DNA from: Adenanthera pavonina | Taxonomy: Eukaryota; Streptophyta; Magnoliopsida; Fabales; Fabaceae | Reading direction: 5' to 3' | Assembly: GCA_026686845.1 (NCBI GenBank) | Contig: JAIVEN010000016.1 | Coordinates: 9,565,501-9,629,500, forward strand | Length of the DNA stretch: 64,000 nucleotides | In this document: one piece after another, positions 35,598 to 47,586 of the stretch | How positions within the stretch are numbered: the first letter of the stretch is position 1 | Layout of the letters: every line of letters begins with the position of its first letter | Translations under genes and position numbers: made by a program | Notes under the pieces: generated by a model | Seen by the model: only the letters and a program-made list of their open reading frames with translations | The model's database searches: none | What the model was told of the DNA's origin: nothing

Positions 35598-38500
35598 TTA
35601 GAACTGTCTAGTCAGGAATCGTTTAGTGTAAACGCGATGCCGGCGCTCTCTTGCATAGGTAACCCAGAAGATTAAAGACAGCATTACAGCTGCAGATACG
35701 ATAACTAGTCCAACATAAATCCAGTTACTAAATTTCCTCAGACCGGGACAATAATTGTTGCTGATGTCCCTGAATGTTTCTCGGACAAAAGTGCAGTCTG
35801 CTAGATTAATTAAGAACGGAGTGTAATGGTACAAACCATAGCTCACATTCACAGCCGCCACCATTTGGGAGTATATGGCAGGGGTCATCCGACCAGGTGT
35901 GATGCAAACGCCAGATAATGAAACCTGGCAAGTGTAATTCTTCCAGACCTACTTGTAACAAAAAACTAGATGTTATGCACCATTTAATATGTTAGCATGC
36001 ATTTTAAATGGAAATGAATAGACAAAGACCTCAGTTTGGTCCTGGAAAGATGTTCTCATCATCAATTTGTATCAGTATGGTGCTCGAAATTTTTTATTTT
36101 GTTTCAACAACAAAGGATATTTGATTCTCGAATGACTGTATGGTATCATTTTAGCAAGCAAATGAACTGGCCTGGCTTTCCTGGCCACAAAATGTCACAT
36201 TTGACATGAATTTCTTCAAGCATTCTACTATTGATCAATAAAAATTTACAATTCAATTAGTCTACCTGAGTAGCACTGTCCAAGGTCACTTCCCCAGCTC
36301 CACACTGCCTGTCTGTGAGATCAGAATTGAATGGACTGCACAGAAAAGGCATGGGGGTCCCTGATTGATTGTAATTCAAGGGTCCAACAGAATACGGGAA
36401 ATTTCTATTTGTGACATTGGTAATGACGGTGTCAGCTATCTTAACAAGTTGGTATGTCACTTCCTTGCTTCGTAACAAGGTTTCCTGGGCTGTTTTATTG
36501 TCCACGCAAGGCAGGATATCATCCAAGGCTGTATGAGCTGCAGGATTTTGAACCCACTCATCCATGGCAACACAAGTATCTCCAACAGCACTAGGGCAAA
36601 TATGCAATAAAGTAACTTTTTCCATAATATATTTGCAACACAAGTGAAAATAGCAGCCATGAACGTCATCAAATGATATAGATTGAGTATCCCTACAATT
36701 ACTCCATAAATGAACAGCTAAACAAAGTCCCAAACAAGATTTAGCTAAAGCATTCAACAAATGATTCTTCCCCTTTTTCTTTTCTCGTGTAAAAAGATAA
36801 TTTTTGCTTGAAAGCAAAGCATGACTTAACAAGTGTTGCATCATGTCTCATATACAGCCACATAACACCAAGTGAATAGTTACCAAAATATCACCAAAAA
36901 GTGAATTGTTTCTTTCAGTTCAATGTATCCCGGTACTAAATTTATTGAAACAATAGTATCTGACTTCGTTTTCGTGATATTCAATTTCATAACCCCTCAC
37001 TTATTGTTGTTGTATTCAATTTCATAACCTTGATGCTGTCCTGTTATTCATTGTGTTGGCTATAGAACAAGTTTCTATATCATGGTATTTTTCTAAAGAC
37101 AGCAAGAAGAAATTATCATTTACTAAACCAAATCATCCTAAACAGGTTGATCACAACTTACAGTTTGAACTCCAAACCTTCTCAGCAATATAATCAGTAA
37201 TGGCTACATACTCAGGTGCATACTTTTAATTCCAGAGTTCATTTACCAATAATTCAGGATGCTCATACAGAGAAGTTTTAAGGTCAGCTAGTAGATATAG
37301 ACTTCAACAGCTAAGCAAATACTCCTAGCTTCGCTGTACTAAAAACATGTTGATTTCTCAATGCAGGTGCAACCCAGTCATCTAATACCAGAATAGAATA
37401 GTTTGCTTTGAATAGTTTTCTTTCAAACATTAGGCAATAGATATACGTTCGTTCCAAGTTGATTGGTCTGGACTCAAAGTAAAGGCTAAAATAGGCTATT
37501 AATACTGTCCCAAGAATCGATCTCTGCAAGGCCAGAAGCACAATTGCACGCTCATTACCAGCCATCTGATTTGAAACTTCCACATCTAACTGAAAGCAGG
37601 ACCTGAATGAATGTTTTACTTCTATAATATTATAAAAGCTTAAGCTCGAAACTTAACTTGATAATATTATAAAAGGAGTTGATTTATAATATAGTGATGA
37701 TCAATGATAAAACAACAGTTTGAGCAAAATATCTAATAATCTAACATTATGCTTAATATCTACTTCTTGCCTCGAACATTTAGACAATTTTCATCAAATA
37801 AGAATCTTTTTACTCTGTTTCAGCCATCACGAATCACCAGCAGTCCTCAAGTCGTTAAATTTAAGTCTACTAATGTCTAATAGTTATATAAAAAAGTTCC
37901 AAGTTGATTCCACAAAGTTAAAAATTTGACACCTTATCGTTTGAATTTTGTTTAATATGGCTTAGAAAAGATTTCCTTCAAGATTCCGTATCAATGGTAA
38001 TCTCAGACTACATAACCAAGTCCCAGGGTTTGTCTCAACTCTCAACTCTCATGAAGGCGTAGAACAGAGCACTTGTCTAACAAAAAATGGTTATATGTAA
38101 GGATACATCCAGGACATTAAGGTAACAAGTACACTTAATTGAATATTCCAAGCAAAAGAGAAACTTACTTATGAAGAAAGAGAAATACACCACACAGAAT
38201 AAATGTGCCTGCAACAAGAATCCAGCCAACAATTACCAAGCTGCAGCAATCAGAAATGCATCAGTTACTGTCTGACAACTTACATGGAATAAAATCCATA
38301 AATTAGAACTAAATAACCTAGAAGGAGAAAACATAAAAAATATCTTGGAGGGTATAACTTACAAGTATACAAGACACTGCATCCCAAATATGGAAAATAC
38401 TGCAAATAAAAAGTTTTCACAAACAATCAGACAAGCAAATGAGATAAGATTTTTGAGTATAGAACAAGAAAACCAAGATATAATAATGATCACGATGATA

Positions 38501-40020
38501 GTGATGAAGATGATAAAATAATAATAATTAGAATAATAATATTAAACATACAGAATCCAAGAAATGCAAGAGCGAGCATAGCAGCAGCCACAATGATCAG
38601 TGCCAGTCTCCTACAGAGAACAACAGAGGATGAATATAGCTAAGAGATATTTCAAGCACCGGATTGAGATTATAAACGTGCACTTACATTCCATCTATGC
38701 CATCTTGTATATCCTTTGAATTTTGCTTAGTCTTACTGGAAAGAGTGGCAGCAGCAGTGTCTATTTTTGATTTAATATTGTTTATGTTCTTCTGAACAAC
38801 TGGTGGCAAAAAAACTGCATCAACTCCAATTACCTTAGCTGTATCAAGATAACTTGACACATTCCTAAGGTTTTTAGCAGTCAAGTCAGCCTGACTCACA
38901 ACATAATCCAGAGTGTTTGAGGTGCTGGTGTAAAACTTTCCCTGACCAGTGTACAGGACAATGCATCCAGCTCTGAAATCAGTAAAATTACATGCGTAAG
39001 GAGTCACAAAAGTGCCAACTAAAACGAGCATAGCACAAGACATGGTTAGATTTAGAGTAAGAGAGAGAGACATTGCCGCAAGGGTGAAGAGAATGAGGAA
39101 GATCAGGGACAAAGAATAGGCTACTCGAGAATAGCCATAAGGCTCTCCAGGACAACAACAGTAACACAGACAGATGAGGGATAAGCAAAGCCCGAAAATC
39201 ACGAACCAAACTGCGGCAATGACAAAGAAGGGGACCGCAGTAAAAATAACTGACTGCACGAAGGTAAGAACGAGTTAAAGTTAGTGATGCATGCATCAAC
39301 ATATCTAGCAGCCAAGAGAACAAGAAGAAAGATTGAAAAATAATCTAGGCAGTATTTAAAAATTTAAAAAATAATATAAGACAACATTATATTCGGATGA
39401 CCAAACGTTGGTCTGAAATTCGAGGACCTCACTCGCATAGTATGCGTTTGCACACAATTAATCAATAACTAAAGCTAGACCAGATAACGGCGTGTCATCA
39501 ATTTCAAAACAAACTGATACGTTTCTTTTGCTAGTATAAGAAAACAAAATATAATATGTTATCACCTACTGGCGCGAGAGAAAGAGGTGAAAAAAATAAC
39601 ATGAAGGGGGAAAATTCCAGGAAAAAGAGAAAGAAACCAACGGCAAAATAATGTGGGTTGCTGATATTCCAACCGCCATTGTAACTATTAAACTGGTCAA
39701 GCGGATCCTTCCGGCGAGTTCTTTCCTGAGCCAACAAGAGAGACGAGTTGGCCGCAGTGTCATCGGCCAGTGGTCTCCTCGTATTCCATGGCAGCTCCAC
39801 ATTATAAGGTCTCATGCTTACCACATCCAGACCATCTAAAAACCATACTCATACATTAAAAATTAATAAATAAATAATAAAAAATTCAAGGAATGAAATG
39901 AAAATGAAAAAATTTACCGGGAATATGACGCGAAGGAGAGCTCCGGGAGGCAGAAATGAAAAACACAAAGAGAAAGAGAAAGTGACGAAGAAAAGAAAGC
40001 TTTGATCTGAAGCATAACAT
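35598..40020 (-). CDS. Multi-pass membrane protein, plant Tweety-like family
   Basis: Eight exons: 40020-39918, 39835-39642, 39253-38688, 38610-38552, 38399-38363, 38240-38169, 36590-36266 and 35948-35598. All junctions are GT-AG and phases join to 568 residues. The N-terminus is a signal peptide (MLCFRSKLSF, then FLFLFVFFISAS). A conserved block follows (RRKDPLDQFNSYNGGWN, then NPHYFA), then two membrane segments with a CLCYCCCPGEPYGYSR loop, a long extracytosolic region, two more segments (IIVAAAMLALAFLGF and VIVGWILVAGTFILCGVF), a Cys-containing domain (GDTCVAMDEWVQNP) and a last segment (LVIVSAAVMLSLIFW) before RRHRVYTKRF. This matches an uncharacterised plant family around Arabidopsis At2g12400/At2g25270, likened to animal Tweety proteins. 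Function is unknown. Intron 6 is unusually long (1578 bp) and contains coding-like sequence. Confidence 0.9.
37150..37596 (-). pseudogene. Coding-like fragment inside intron 6
   Basis: On the strand of the host gene, after TTTCAG at about 37597, a frame reads LDVEVSNQMAGNERAIVLLA, then LQRSILGTVLIAYFSLYFES, and stays open to 37311. Further on, another frame reads YAPEYVAITDYIAEKVWSSN and ends at a GTAAGT donor near 37160. The residue composition is protein-like, but a stop and a frame change lie between the parts and I do not recognise the protein. It is not part of the host protein, whose phases join without it. Confidence 0.35.
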
Positions 40021-40178
40021 TGTGGTAACTGGTAACGCTTGTGTTTCCGTTCCAGTTCACATAGGCACTGATTTGAGAGAGAGAGAGAAAGGAAGAAAGA
40101 TTGAAAAAGGCAGGTGCTTTATTTTCGGGTGAGATTTTCCGCGTTCATTCCATGTTTGCGTTTTTGAAAGCGATTGAC

Positions 40179-40185
40179 CTTTATA
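40179..40185 (-). promoter_or_regulatory. TATA box of the Tweety-like gene
   Basis: TATAAAG on the minus strand, about 160 bases before the ATG at 40020. A GA/CT-rich leader (40072-40090) follows and a (TA)n tract lies just upstream at 40207-40230. Confidence 0.55.
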
Positions 40186-40230
40186 CTCTCTCGCTGTTGC
40201 GCAACAATATATATATATATATATATATAT

Positions 40231-40817
40231 TTACGAACTATCTAATTTAATATTTTTACTAAAAATTAAAAATTAATTTTTGATAAATATGTTATACGTA
40301 TTAAATTTGAGTTGATATAATTGGATAGTTTTCAGATATTTTATGATTTTTTTATAAATTAAAATTAATATTATATTTATTTATTTATTAAAAAATTATG
40401 AATAGATTTTTTTACCATAAAAATTACTTTAAAATATTATATTATATTTTTTATAATAAAAATATATTTTTATCTAAAATCTAAATATTTTTTTTATTTT
40501 TTATCTATTTTTATTCTAAGTATTTTTGTAGGATTTAACATTATTACTTCACCATGATTCTTTTTTTTTTTAACTATTTTCAGTTTCATATTTTTCTTTT
40601 AATATTTAATATTATTAAAAAACTTCAAGTGTGTTTTTAGTTTATATTTTTTTATCACAATTATAATTTTTATATTTTATAGATTATTTTTTGTTTTATA
40701 CATATATATATATATATATATATCTTAGAAATATTACATCTTATATTTTTGGATTTGATTGTAGTGACGTATTGGATACGCATCGTATCTGATACTTATA
40801 TCGTATCTACTCATCAT
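40231..40817. other. A+T-rich spacer
   Basis: Very A+T-rich, with a (TA)n tract near 40699-40722. No gene is visible. Confidence 0.5.
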
Positions 40818-40990
40818 AGCTTTCTTTTGTTCAAAATATAAGATATTTATAACTATTTTACATATTTAAAGAAAAATTATGAAAGAATGATTATAAATAA
40901 ATAGGGGTAAAAAAGATAAACTATTTTTAAAAATTACATAATATCTTATAAGTTCTAAAAAACACCTTATATTTTAGACAAAATGAAGTA
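40818..40990. mobile_element. Small Stowaway-like MITE
   Basis: Ends TAGCTTTCTTTTGTTCAAAA and, in reverse, ATACTTCATTTTGTCTAAAA are followed on both sides by TATAAG. The length is about 173 bp. Confidence 0.55.
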
Positions 40991-41344
40991 TTTATTTAGT
41001 TCTATCAAATTTATTTAGTAAAAATACCCTCTATTCTATTTTTTTTGAGAAAAATACCCCTCCAATAAAAATTGTTGGCTTTTTTGAGATTTTTTATAAT
41101 ATTTATTACTTTAAAATTTTAATATAGTATTAATTATTTATTTTACTATTTTATTATTCATTAATATTAAATATATAATTTAAGAAAATATTTAAATTTA
41201 GCATATTTTAGTAAAATATTATTAAAATTTATAATATTTTAAATTATTTAATAATTTTCTTAATTTATATGAAAATTCCAAAATTATAGTATGAGTATCA
41301 AATTAAATGAATATGCTCACACTTTTCATAGCTGGTACTTGATA

Positions 41345-41925
41345 AGGGTGTGCAAGGGCTCAGGTTGGGCCGAGTTTCACCTCTGCCCAATGCCTGGCCC
41401 ATGAACACCCGCATTAAACTGGGTTAGGTACTGGACCAGGGTCGAGCTTATCCGGTACTACATAATTTTTTAAAATATTATAAATAAAATAAAAATAAAT
41501 TTGTGTATTAACTAAAAAATTTTAATTATTAATGTAAAAGTATATTTTTTTAAAAATATAATATTATGATAGAAATTAATTTTCTTAAAAATTATAAATA
41601 TTTACAATTATACATTATTTTCATATAATATTAAATTAAGAAATTAATTTAAATTTTAAATAAAATCAAAATATCACAACCTTATCAAGTTTTTCATAAT
41701 AATTAAATAATAAATATATTATATAAGATATATAAAAAAAATCTTATAAAATCAATTAATATATACAAAATAATAGATTTAAAAAAAAACATATACATAT
41801 ATATAGTTCGGGCTGGACTGGACAAAACAAACATAACCCAAAGCCCAGCCCGAAATGAAGCCCGACTCGGTTGGCCTGATAGGACCTTGTTGAATCGGGT
41901 CACAAGTTTATCTGCATAGCCCTGC
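41345..41925. mobile_element. hAT-like MITE, AGGGTGTGCA...GCATAGCCCT
   Basis: The ends AGGGTGTGCAAGGGC and, in reverse, GCAGGGCTATGCA form a degenerate inverted repeat. Subterminal DNA is rich in GGGCC/GGCCC words and the core is A+T-rich. Flanks TACTTGATA (41336-41344) and TAGTTGATA (41926-41934) differ at one base and are a likely target duplication. It is built like the elements at 11591 and 20671. Confidence 0.65.
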
Positions 41926-41934
41926 TAGTTGATA

Positions 41935-43034
41935 CTATGCCAGGGAACCGCTAGATAACAAGGCCGCCTTCGAAGGCAATAATTTTAGTAGAAAATAATG
42001 TTTTAAAAATACAAGTGATTCCTTTTAGTAATTTGAATATAATCAAGTTAAAATTTATTTATTGAATTATTTTTAAAGATATGCAAAAAAAAAAAAAATA
42101 TATATATATATATATAATATTTCACCAGTAAACTGATAGATATTATAAATATTTAAAATATATAACTATGTAAGAATATTAAAATTAATTAGAATAATTT
42201 TGTATGGAAAAATAAATTAATTATGAAATATATTAAATTAGTATTCAATGAAACATCAATTTAGACGAAAAATAAACAGCTTGTAACCGATTTAACGCCA
42301 GCTTTGTCAGTTTTTATTATTTTGTAGACCAAGTTTAATGTTTAAACGAATTGGCGCTATAACAGATTTATCACTTTCAAATTGATTCAGCTTTGCTACC
42401 TTTTTAGCTAATATTGTCCTTGAGAAGCAAGTTTATTTTTGCACTTTTAATTATCCCCCACCTTGCTGTAAGGATGTGGTTGATGATGAAAGGATAATGC
42501 AATTTTTTATACTCTCTATATATATATTTTGTTATAAATGCACCGTTTTTTCATTAAAAAAATGATTCAGCTTTTAGAACAATGTTTTTGTTAATGAAAA
42601 TAAAACTTAGATAATTAGATAAATTTAACAATTTGAGAACCATATTAACCTTAATTCTTAGATTTGATTATGATATAACTGTGTGTTTTAATTCTTAGAT
42701 ATTGATACGAATTTTTTTTTTAAAGTACAACTCATTAGATGCTAATCATTTTCGAATATTAAAACATATTTTTTTCACTTTTGAGAACTACTAATTCATT
42801 ATATACATAATACATATAAAGTGAATTACAAACTTTAGAATATTTATAGATAGGTAAATCCAAAGATTTAAGTATAAGAAAGTATAATTTCATGGACCAA
42901 CTTCTGTATTCTCTCTTTACTATCCTTCATAGTTAAGGAAGAACATAAACGTGATAATTTATGAAAATGACCCCAGCTTGATCTACCCTACACTTTTACA
43001 CTTGTTATATGTTCATATGTGCATCATGACAAAG
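41935..43034. other. A+T-rich intergenic DNA
   Basis: A (TA)n tract lies near 42099-42117. No gene is visible. Confidence 0.5.
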
Positions 43035-43102
43035 TGTTAATTATTTTTAGATAAAGCTTATTTGTCATGTTAATTATTTTTAGATAAAGCTTATTCCGGA
43101 AA
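43035..43102. repeat. 34-bp tandem duplication
   Basis: GTTAATTATTTTTAGATAAAGCTTATT occurs at 43035 and again at 43069. Confidence 0.85.
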
Positions 43103-43136
43103 TATTCTCGTTGTACTCATCTTTATATCTGAATTG

Positions 43137-43400
43137 ATAGGTGCAGTGGGCTCCAGTAATTTATAATATATTTTTAGTTGGTGTGTCTTTACCAAAAGAA
43201 AATTTGGAGAAAACATTGGTAGATAACTCCTACATGTACATCATATGAAGTTTTTTTTTTAAACTCAATCTCAGAATAAAAATTAAAAACTAAAAAATCA
43301 ATCCCAATCTCAACCTAAGGGCAAGACAAGACGATCAATTCAGATATACAATAAGTTTATAATTCAGATATAGGTGCAGTGGGCTCGAGTAATTTATAAT
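43137..43400. repeat. Direct repeat pair, 31 bp, 233 bp apart
   Basis: ATAGGTGCAGTGGGCTC followed by one variable base and AGTAATTTATAAT occurs at 43137-43167 and 43370-43400, with one mismatch. A C-rich tract (about 18 C, one G, then 5 C) lies just after at 43429-43449. Confidence 0.8.
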
Positions 43401-44039
43401 CTCAATCTCACTTGGCTGGGCCCACAATCCCCCCCCCCCCCCCCGCCCCCACACATACCAAGGTAACCGGAACATTGAACACTGGTACCATAAGTTAGAA
43501 AAAAGTTTTCTCTATATACTATATAAGTTTGATTTTTTTTTTTAAACATTATAACTTATCTTGGTAGACAAACTGATTCGGCTTTTTTTTTTTATTAAAG
43601 CAAAAATCGGTTTGAAACAAGTCAAGATGTGTATTATTGGATGATTAAAAAATTAATAAAAAATTTTACAATAATTATGTAATGATGAATAATGATTGTG
43701 TAATAAATATAATAATTACTAATGATTGATAATAGATAATTGAATAATGATTAATCAAATTTTATAATCATGGAATAATGATAAAAAGAAATGATTAAGT
43801 AATGATTAAAAAATAATATTTAAAAGATAACAAATACTATTGAAATTAATAATTTTTAATTAAATACTAAAAATAAGTTGAGGGAAAATTTTTTATTAAT
43901 TAATAATTAACTATATTAATTGATAATAAATTGACAAATAATAATTAATAACAAGCAATTAAGATTAGAATTTAATACAATAATTAAAGATAAAATTTTT
44001 CTTTGAGAAGAAAAAATTTTGGAGATCTCATACATAATG

Positions 44040-45010
44040 ATTTCATGTTCCACATCTTGGTCTCCTTCTAACACATTGTGGTCGTTCTTGTCTTATTGAC
44101 TCCTCATGTTGAGATTCAGGTGAGTCTGTGGTATAAAAAGCTGGTGAAGTATTCAAGTCAAATATAGAAGATTCAATAGGAGGAATTGACTGATGTGGAG
44201 TCATGCATGCCTCATTTGATGGTTCACCAACATCAAATGTGTAGTTATTATACTCTGTTACAAAAATTGTCGGATTCTCAAATAAAGACATAAATAATGA
44301 CTCGAAATTGGACAAGCTGAATTGAGGTAGAGTTAAGGGTGGCATATAATAAGATTCACTAAAAATGCCTGAAGAAGAAGCAACACCTTGATCTTGTTCA
44401 TCTTTATTTTCTGCTGCAACTCCTTGATCATGTTAATCTTTTTCTTTAACCACAACTGGTGGTTGAGTTAATAAATAGCCATCACGTCGCTTACTTAATC
44501 TTCCCTGAGAAATTAGTAAATGTGGCAGCTCAATTGCAGGTGGGGCAAGCTGAGGGACCATATTATAATGTTGTTCTTTTAATGCCACTTTGATGTTACA
44601 TTGGTCATGTATAACTCTTTCTTGATATTTCCTGGTTGACATTGGCGGAGGGTCATTCATACTTAGTCTAATCAATTCATCTGCTATGTCAACTTGAAAT
44701 TGATAATAATCCATTAGATAATAACACTACCCATATAAACAAAACAAGGACAACAATGTGAGATACTTACCACAAAACCAGTTGTAGCACTAACTTGGTC
44801 AATTCACTATTGAGTGTATCTCTAATATCATCGCATATATTCAGTTGTGTGATCTAATGTTTCATGTGTCATAGGTGACTCAGTTATAACATCATGTCAT
44901 CTATTCCATGCCTCAATGAATTAGTTGTGCTTTTTAAGCCAATTGATATCTATTCTTCCTCTTAACTATGTCGTGTGGCAATTCCCCAAATAAACTACGA
45001 TTTTAGGAAT
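44040..45010 (-). pseudogene. Plant mobile domain (MAIN-like) pseudogene
   Basis: On the minus strand, reading from 45000 downward, a broken frame gives DIDWLKKHN, FIEAWNR and VITESPMTHETLDHTTEYMR. This resembles the C-terminal part of the plant mobile domain found in MAIN-like and 'phosphatase 7 long form' proteins and in some Mutator-type transposons. A GTAAGT donor lies at 44768. A second exon from 44714 reads DYYQFQVDIADELIRLSMND and runs in one frame to 44043, broken only by a TAA near 44433. It ends IRQERPQCVRRRPRCGT, a tail common to this family. The first part has several stops, so the copy is dead. It may be a transposon-borne copy. Confidence 0.55.
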
Positions 45011-45135
45011 TGGTTATTGTCGACCAAATTGCCCAATTCCTTTGAAATCTGAAATGGAGAGAAAAAGCAAGACACGCAAAATGGGATCCTTACTCATAAA
45101 TATGAAATGGACAAACTTGAAAACATGGCAGTATG

Positions 45136-46472
45136 TGATTTGAACTGGGGAAAAAGGTAGGATAGAGAGCAAGAGAGAAACAAAAAAAAGGGAGAAAAAA
45201 GAACTCAAATGAAAGAAAAAAAGAAAGAACTCGAGAGAGAGAATTAAGTGAAACTATAACTCAAATCTTATTTATATAGTTCAAATTCTAGTCCTATTAG
45301 AATTCTAAGATAAAATATCTCTTTTTAAAATATCTTAAATCTAAATAAAAGATAAATCATAATTCAAATAACTAAATCCTAGGATTAAATAAAAAATAAA
45401 ACCTAAATCCTAATAAATTCGAAATAAATTAAATTAAATCTAAAAGATAATTTAAATATCTAATAAAATATTTTGATTTAAAATCTTTATTATTTAAAAT
45501 TATACGTTCTCCATCATTCTCCCCACTTGAAAGAACTCTCCTCCAGAGAATTAAAACTCCACTTGGCGTCTAAATAGCGAATGATGAGATATGAAGAAAC
45601 TTCTTTTCAAAAATTGAAATATTCTTCAACCCTGAAAATTCCTTCCAGCGAATAAGGTAACAATAGAGATGATTATCAAGTAAAATAATATTATGCTTCT
45701 CCACAATAAGCAGTGTAATATATAAGTGAGGTGACATAAGGACAGGATGCAACTGAGAATCATAATCAACAACCTCAAATGACATAACCTCCATTGGTGG
45801 AGATTGTTTCCAAACTTATTCCTTCTTCAAGCTTTCCTCTTTATATGAGGATGGAGGCATCACTTGAGATTGTTCTTCTCCATACTGCTTAGGTAAAGGG
45901 TTTTCAATGAGGGTGTCGTCTTCTTTTGAATTTGAGAAATTATCTGCAAGGTTGGACACCTCATGATATACATTTTCTTTTTCAATTCAAATAATGTTTT
46001 GTTTAGTATTCATTTGCTCACCCTTTAACTCCTTAATTTGGCTCTGATACCAAATGATATGAGTAAGGGGAAGGGTAAGATAGAGAAATAGAGAAATAAA
46101 AAGAGAGAGAGAAAAGAACTTAAAGGATGGAGAAAAGGAAGAACTTGAGAGAGAGAGAATTTACTGAAACTATAACTCAAATCAATAATCAAAGTCTTGA
46201 ATATAACTTAATAATAAGACTCTTATTTATAGAGATTAAATTCTAGTCCTATTAGAATTCTAAAATAAAATATCTCTTTTTAAAATATTTTAAATCTAAA
46301 TAAAAAATAAATTATAATTCAAATAACTAAATCCTATGAATAAATAAGAAAATAAAAACTAAATTCTAATAAATTCAAAATAAAATAAATTAAATCTAAA
46401 AGATAATCTAAATACCTAATAAAATATTTTTATTTAAAATATTCATTATTTAAAACTATCCGTTCTTCATCA
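45136..46472 (-). mobile_element. TRIM: miniature LTR retrotransposon
   Basis: A complete small LTR element on the minus strand. The 5' LTR is 46472-46055 and the 3' LTR 45516-45136. Both begin TGATG(A/G)AGAACG and end in CA. Just inside the 5' LTR is TGGTATCAGAGCC (46052-46040), a primer-binding site for initiator methionine tRNA. Just before the 3' LTR is a purine run (AAGTGGGGAGAA) that fits a polypurine tract. Flanks GTATG (45131-45135) and ATATG (46473-46477) are a 5-bp target duplication with one mismatch. The interior is only about 540 bp, with short frames (for example 45794-45570) and no retrotransposon genes. It must rely on enzymes from other elements. Confidence 0.85.
46040..46052 (-). 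other. Primer-binding site of the TRIM
   Basis: TGGTATCAGAGCC read on the minus strand is the standard plant retrotransposon site that pairs with the 3' end of initiator methionine tRNA. It starts two bases after the LTR end. Confidence 0.85.
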
Positions 46473-46626
46473 ATATGCCTTTGCTTTTAAACAAGTTTGT
46501 AGCTTCACTCTCCCCCTCCTCCGCACATTCTCTTATTTAGCTTGGCCAGACTGATTGATTTTAGTCTGACCAGACAAGACACAACATGCAGCTTTGTGCC
46601 TTGTCTTTAAAAAAAAAATATTACCT

Positions 46627-46775
46627 AAATCTCGATTTCTGAGAAACCAAGATTTATTTTTACAAACATTATCTTTCAAAAAAATAGTTTACTTAAATCT
46701 CAGTTTCTTTGAGAAACCAAGATTTATTTTAACATGTTTCTGCAAAGATTTCAGTTCAAGAGAAATCAAGTCTTG
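46627..46775. repeat. Cluster of AAATCTCGGTTTC-type palindromes
   Basis: Two clear hairpins: AAATCTCGATTTCT/AGAAACCAAGATTT at 46627-46655 and AAATCTCAGTTTCT/AGAAACCAAGATTT at 46695-46725. A weaker one (AGATTTCAGTT/AGAAATCAAGTCTT) follows near 46747-46775. Related hairpins lie at 48181-48297. Confidence 0.75.
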
Positions 46776-47069
46776 TCAAACAATCTTCAACCAAGATCTT
46801 CAAAATATATATATTTTTTAATTTTAAACATTGTCTTGTCAAGTGCATGTCACTCCCACCATCCGGTCCTTTCCCATGACTTTTGGTGTTGTCATTTCAA
46901 AATAAAAAAAATATTAAACAACTTTGTACTCCTTCCTCAATTGCTTTATTGTGTCAAGTCTTGTTATTTACAAAAAAGAAAATTTAAATGCATGGTACCT
47001 CCCTCTATTCCTTTAAGTGGGGTTGCTAGGTCTATGTAGTAGTGCAACGCATAGTACTTACTCCCTCTA

Positions 47070-47340
47070 TTCTTTTATGTGTGTGATGGGATTTCTGCTC
47101 TTTTCTTTTGGCTTCACAAGACACAACACTCGAGCTGTGTTGCACCTGATATCCTGAACCTGCCTCACTTGAGTTGTGAGGACTTCAATAGGGTCCAAAC
47201 TAATTCGGATCGAGGTCTGACAGGTACCACAAGGATAGGCGCCTTTGGCCACTTATGCTGCTGCATTTTTAGGGTTCAAACTCAAGATCTCTAGTTAAGC
47301 TGGAACAACTCCTACGAGTTAATCCAAGCGCTCGTGGTTC
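47070..47340 (-). mobile_element. SINE-like repeat
   Basis: On the minus strand the element starts GAGCGCTTGGATTAACTCG, which could hold a tRNA-type A box. About 50 bases later comes GAGTTTGAACCC, which resembles a B box (GGTTCGAnnCC). G+C content is higher than in the surroundings. The other end lies near 47070 beside a CTCCCTC MITE-like end. The class is inferred from the two boxes only. Confidence 0.4.
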
Positions 47341-47586
47341 TTATCATTTATTTCTTTAGAACATAAAATTTAAAGTATGAATTAAAAATTTTTTTTAGTA
47401 AGGTAGATTATTTGAAACTATACATAATTAGCTATATATTCATTCCACTTTAAATAATAGATAATTTTTTAAAACATTATTTGATTCAAATATAAGATAT
47501 TTCGTAATATTATTTAGTGTAATAATTATTTTTTTGTATCTCTGGTCCATATTCTCTCAAATTGTTTTTATAAGGGATCTTCGAAA

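Noticed and set aside
36591..36844. Upstream extension of exon 7 of the Tweety-like gene
   Set aside because: The acceptor CCCTAG at 36591 joins in phase to exon 6 (HN/AVGDTCVAM as in the family). The extension is intron.
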